NCBI GenBank assembly: GCA_021641225.1
Contig: JAJWXI010000080.1
Span: 1-7,895, forward strand
Reading direction: 5' to 3'
DNA length: 7,895 bases
Source of the DNA: Collinsella aerofaciens
GTDB lineage: Bacteria > Actinomycetota > Coriobacteriia > Coriobacteriales > Coriobacteriaceae
Of the stretch, positions 5,707-7,895 are shown one piece after another (positions within the stretch are counted from its first letter, which is position 1; each line of letters begins with the position of its first letter). Below the pieces are notes generated by a model that worked only from the letters and a program-made list of their open reading frames with translations, was not told the DNA's origin and did no database searches. The translations under genes were made by a program, and so were the position numbers.

Positions 5707-7566
5707 TCACTGGGCGAACTGGCTGCGGTAGAGTTCGGCGTAGAAACCGCCCGATGCCAGCAGCTCGTCGTGCGTGCCGCGCTCGATAATCTGGCCGTCG
5801 CGCATCACCAGAATGCAGTCGGCGTTGCGGATGGTGCTCAGGCGGTGCGCCACGACAAAGCTCGTGCGACCGGCCATGAGCTCGTCGAATGCCGCCTGCA
5901 CCTGCAGCTCGGTGCGGGTATCGATGCTCGAGGTCGCCTCGTCCAGCAGCAAAATCGCCGGGTCGGTGAGCATGACGCGCGCGATGCACAGCAGCTGTTT
6001 TTGACCCTGGCTAAACGTGCCGCCGTCCTCGCCAATCACCGTGTCGTAGCCGCCTGGCAGCTGCACGATAAACTTGTGCGCATGCGCGCGCTTGGCCGCC
6101 TCGATAACCTGTTCGCGTGTGGCATCGGGACAACCGTAGGCGATGTTGTCCGCCACGGTGCCCTCGAACAGCCACGTATCCTGCAGCACCATGCCAAAGG
6201 CACGGCGCAGGCTTGCGCGCGTGTAGTCACGCGAGGAACGGCCATCGACCGCGATGCGACCGGCGTCGATATCGTAGAACCGCAGCAGTAAATTGATGAG
6301 CGTTGTCTTGCCACAGCCCGTGGGACCGACCAGGGCAAAGCGCATGCCGGGCTTGGCATCGATGCAGATATCCTGCAGCAGTTTGCGGTCGGGCACATAG
6401 CTAAAGTCCACATGCTCAAACGAAACCTCGCCCTGCGGGGCGGCAAGCTCTACGGCGTCCGACGCGTCGGGCTCCTGCTCGCGCGCATCGAGCAGCGCAA
6501 ACATGCGGCGCGCCGAGGCGTACGCGGTCTGGATCTGCGTGATGACGTTGGTGACCTCGTTGAACGGCTTGGTGTACTGGTTGGCATAGGACAAAAAGAT
6601 CTGCACGCCGCCCACCGTAAGCGCCGCCGGCACGCCTGTGATCACGCCCACGCAGCCGATCACAGCGACCACGGCATAGATGATGTTATTGATAAAGCGC
6701 GTGCCGGGGTTGGAGAGCGAACCCATAAACTGCGCGCGCTCACCTGCCGTATAGAGCTCGGCGTTGAGCGCGTCGAAGCGCGCTTGGGCGTTGGGGCCAT
6801 AGGCAAAGGCGTCGACAAGCTTTTGCTCGCCCACATACTCCTCAATATGACCGCCAAGCTGGCCTTGGATGCGCTGCTGTGCCGTAAAGCTCTTGTTGGA
6901 AAGCTTGGCGATGGCGCCGGCTGCAAAAATGGAAAGCGGCGTGACGAGCACCACCACAAGCGTCATGGTCAGGTTAATGGAGAGCATAAACGCGAGCGTG
7001 CCAACGATGGTGATGACGCCGGTAAAGAGCTGGGTAAAGCCCTGCAGCAGACCATCGCCCACCTGATCGACGTCGTTGACCACGCGGCTCATAAGGTCGC
7101 CGTGGGCATGGCTGTCGATAAAGCTGAGCGGCATGCGGCTGAGCTTATCGCTCGCCTCCACGCGCATGTCGCGCACCGTTTCGTAGGACAAGCGGTTGAC
7201 GCAGTAGCCCTGCAGCCACTGGAAGGCCGCTGCTCCCACCACGACGAGCGCTAATTTGGTAACGAGCGGCAGCAGCGCATCGAAGTCCACCTGCCCGGTG
7301 GCGACGATCAGGTCGATGCCCTCGCCAATGAGGATGGGCGTGTAGAGCTGCAGAATCACCGAGATGGCGGCGCTCACAAACGACGCCGTAAACGAAATAC
7401 GGTGCGGACGAACGTAGCCCATCAGGCGGCGAGTCACCGCACCCACGGGATAGCGCTCGGGATCGCCGGGCTGGCGCGGACCGTCACCCAGGTCGTTGAG
7501 GCTATCGTTGCCGGATACGTTGGCCGTCATCGTGGCGACCGAACCGGAGGAAGTGTACGGATTCAT
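5707..7566 (-). CDS. ABC exporter half-transporter (permease-ATPase fusion), catalytic partner
   Basis: This 619-residue inner-membrane protein has a type IV exporter layout: six membrane helices (about 57-80, 101-122, 175-195, 198-220, 290-312 and 314-330), then a C-terminal ATPase domain (about 379-619). ATPase motifs are all present: Walker A GPTGCGKT (414-421), Q-loop Q462 in LQDTWLF, signature FSQGQ (518-522), Walker B ILLLDE (538-543) with the catalytic Glu, and H-loop H574 in VVAHRLS. The signature deviates from LSGGQ. Together with the partner's missing H-loop His, this points to a heterodimer with one degenerate and one working ATP site. Its ATG touches the upstream gene's TAA, and AAAGGAGG lies 8 bases before it, so the two are co-translated. 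The family usually exports drugs, lipids or peptides; the substrate cannot be read from sequence. I see no clear terminator after the stop. Confidence 0.95.
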   Translation of the reverse strand: MNPYTSSGSVATMTANVSGNDSLNDLGDGPRQPGDPERYPVGAVTRRLMGYVRPHRISFTASFVSAAISVILQLYTPILIGEGIDLIVATGQVDFDALLPLVTKLALVVVGAAAFQWLQGYCVNRLSYETVRDMRVEASDKLSRMPLSFIDSHAHGDLMSRVVNDVDQVGDGLLQGFTQLFTGVITIVGTLAFMLSINLTMTLVVVLVTPLSIFAAGAIAKLSNKSFTAQQRIQGQLGGHIEEYVGEQKLVDAFAYGPNAQARFDALNAELYTAGERAQFMGSLSNPGTRFINNIIYAVVAVIGCVGVITGVPAALTVGGVQIFLSYANQYTKPFNEVTNVITQIQTAYASARRMFALLDAREQEPDASDAVELAAPQGEVSFEHVDFSYVPDRKLLQDICIDAKPGMRFALVGPTGCGKTTLINLLLRFYDIDAGRIAVDGRSSRDYTRASLRRAFGMVLQDTWLFEGTVADNIAYGCPDATREQVIEAAKRAHAHKFIVQLPGGYDTVIGEDGGTFSQGQKQLLCIARVMLTDPAILLLDEATSSIDTRTELQVQAAFDELMAGRTSFVVAHRLSTIRNADCILVMRDGQIIERGTHDELLASGGFYAELYRSQFAQ

Positions 7567-7895
7567 TTAGCAGCCCTCCTTTGCGCAGACGGATGCGGGG
7601 GCGGTCGGAGCGGACGCGGGCGTCGTGCTCCCCTGCTGGCCCTCGAGTTCCTCGCGGCGCAGCTGCGACTGACAAATCTCGCGATAGAGCTGGCAGGTCG
7701 TGTACAGCTCATCGTGCGTGCCCAGGCCCGCAACCGAGCCGTGGTCGAGTACGCAGATCATATCGGCGTCGCGCACGGTCGAGACGCGCTGGCTCACGAT
7801 GACGGTCGTCAGCGGCAGCCCGCCCTCGGCGGCACTGCGCACGCTGCGCTCGCGGATGGCGTGGCGAAGCGCCGCGTCGGTCTTAAAGTCGAGCG
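7567..7895 (-). CDS. ABC exporter half-transporter, C-terminal end (partial, degenerate H-loop)
   Basis: Only the last 109 codons are in the window; the frame stays open to the edge at 7895, and the GTG at 7840-7842 is internal. The visible part is the end of an ATPase domain. It begins with LDFKTDAALRHAIRER, the D-loop and following helix, then TTVIVSQRVSTVRDAD, then VLDHGSVAGLGTHDELY, the usual C-terminal pattern of multidrug-type exporters. The H-loop His of VAHR is replaced by Gln (VSQR), a change typical of the degenerate subunit of heterodimeric exporters. The protein ends in an Ala/Pro/Thr-rich tail closing with CAKEGC. Its TAA (7567-7569) is immediately followed by the partner's ATG. 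The membrane domain, Walker A and signature motif lie outside the window. Confidence 0.92.
   Translation of the reverse strand, partial: LDFKTDAALRHAIRERSVRSAAEGGLPLTTVIVSQRVSTVRDADMICVLDHGSVAGLGTHDELYTTCQLYREICQSQLRREELEGQQGSTTPASAPTAPASVCAKEGC
7575..7582 (-). promoter_or_regulatory. Strong ribosome binding site inside the upstream ABC gene
   Basis: AAAGGAGG on the minus strand lies 8 bases before the ATG at 7564-7566, within the last codons of the preceding gene. It fixes the start of the 619-residue protein and supports coupled translation across the TAA-ATG junction. Confidence 0.8.

Overview
The window looks like chromosomal DNA from a high-GC Gram-positive bacterium, most plausibly a gut Coriobacteriia member such as Collinsella. 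That assignment is inferred from base composition, protein style and the LAXTG-type cell-wall sorting signal; no marker gene is present. All four genes I can support lie on the minus strand, so transcription runs from right to left.

Layout, right to left. (1) 7567-7895 holds the 3' end of an ABC exporter half-transporter, cut by the window edge. (2) 5707-7566 is a complete 619-residue partner half-transporter whose ATG directly follows the first gene's TAA. The pair is probably a heterodimeric type IV exporter with one degenerate ATP site: the first gene has Gln in place of the H-loop His, and the second has an FSQGQ signature. (3) A 127-base gap carries a promoter candidate with an inverted repeat around its -35 box. 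(4) 5028-5579 is a flavodoxin-family protein with an SKSGNT FMN loop. (5) 4227-5027 is an 800-base gene-free region with two unusual structures: a 133-137-base nested inverted repeat (4853-4989) and a very regular array of palindromic repeats (4350-4797). (6) 138-4226 is a cell-wall-anchored surface protein of about 1362 residues, with signal peptide, FG-GAP-like calcium-binding repeats, an unrecognised beta-rich middle, a fibronectin III-like domain, an Ig-like domain, and an LANTG anchor. (7) A strong hairpin terminator (74-111) follows it, and beyond that is another copy of the same palindromic repeat (4-49).

The most unusual feature is the repeat array. Arms of 15 bases (GGAAA-N5-RTCCCA alternating with YGGGAYGCANTTTCC) repeat in alternating orientation with almost constant 16-base, non-identical intervals. 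The arm-to-arm step is therefore about 31 bp, close to three helical turns, and the full period is 62 bp. It sits directly upstream of the surface-protein gene, and the same element occurs just past that gene's terminator. I could not match it to a described system. A scaffold for a DNA-binding protein, a BIME/REP-like palindromic family, or a recombination or folding element are all open.

The three parts (exporter, flavodoxin, surface protein) appear to be separate transcription units with no obvious shared pathway.
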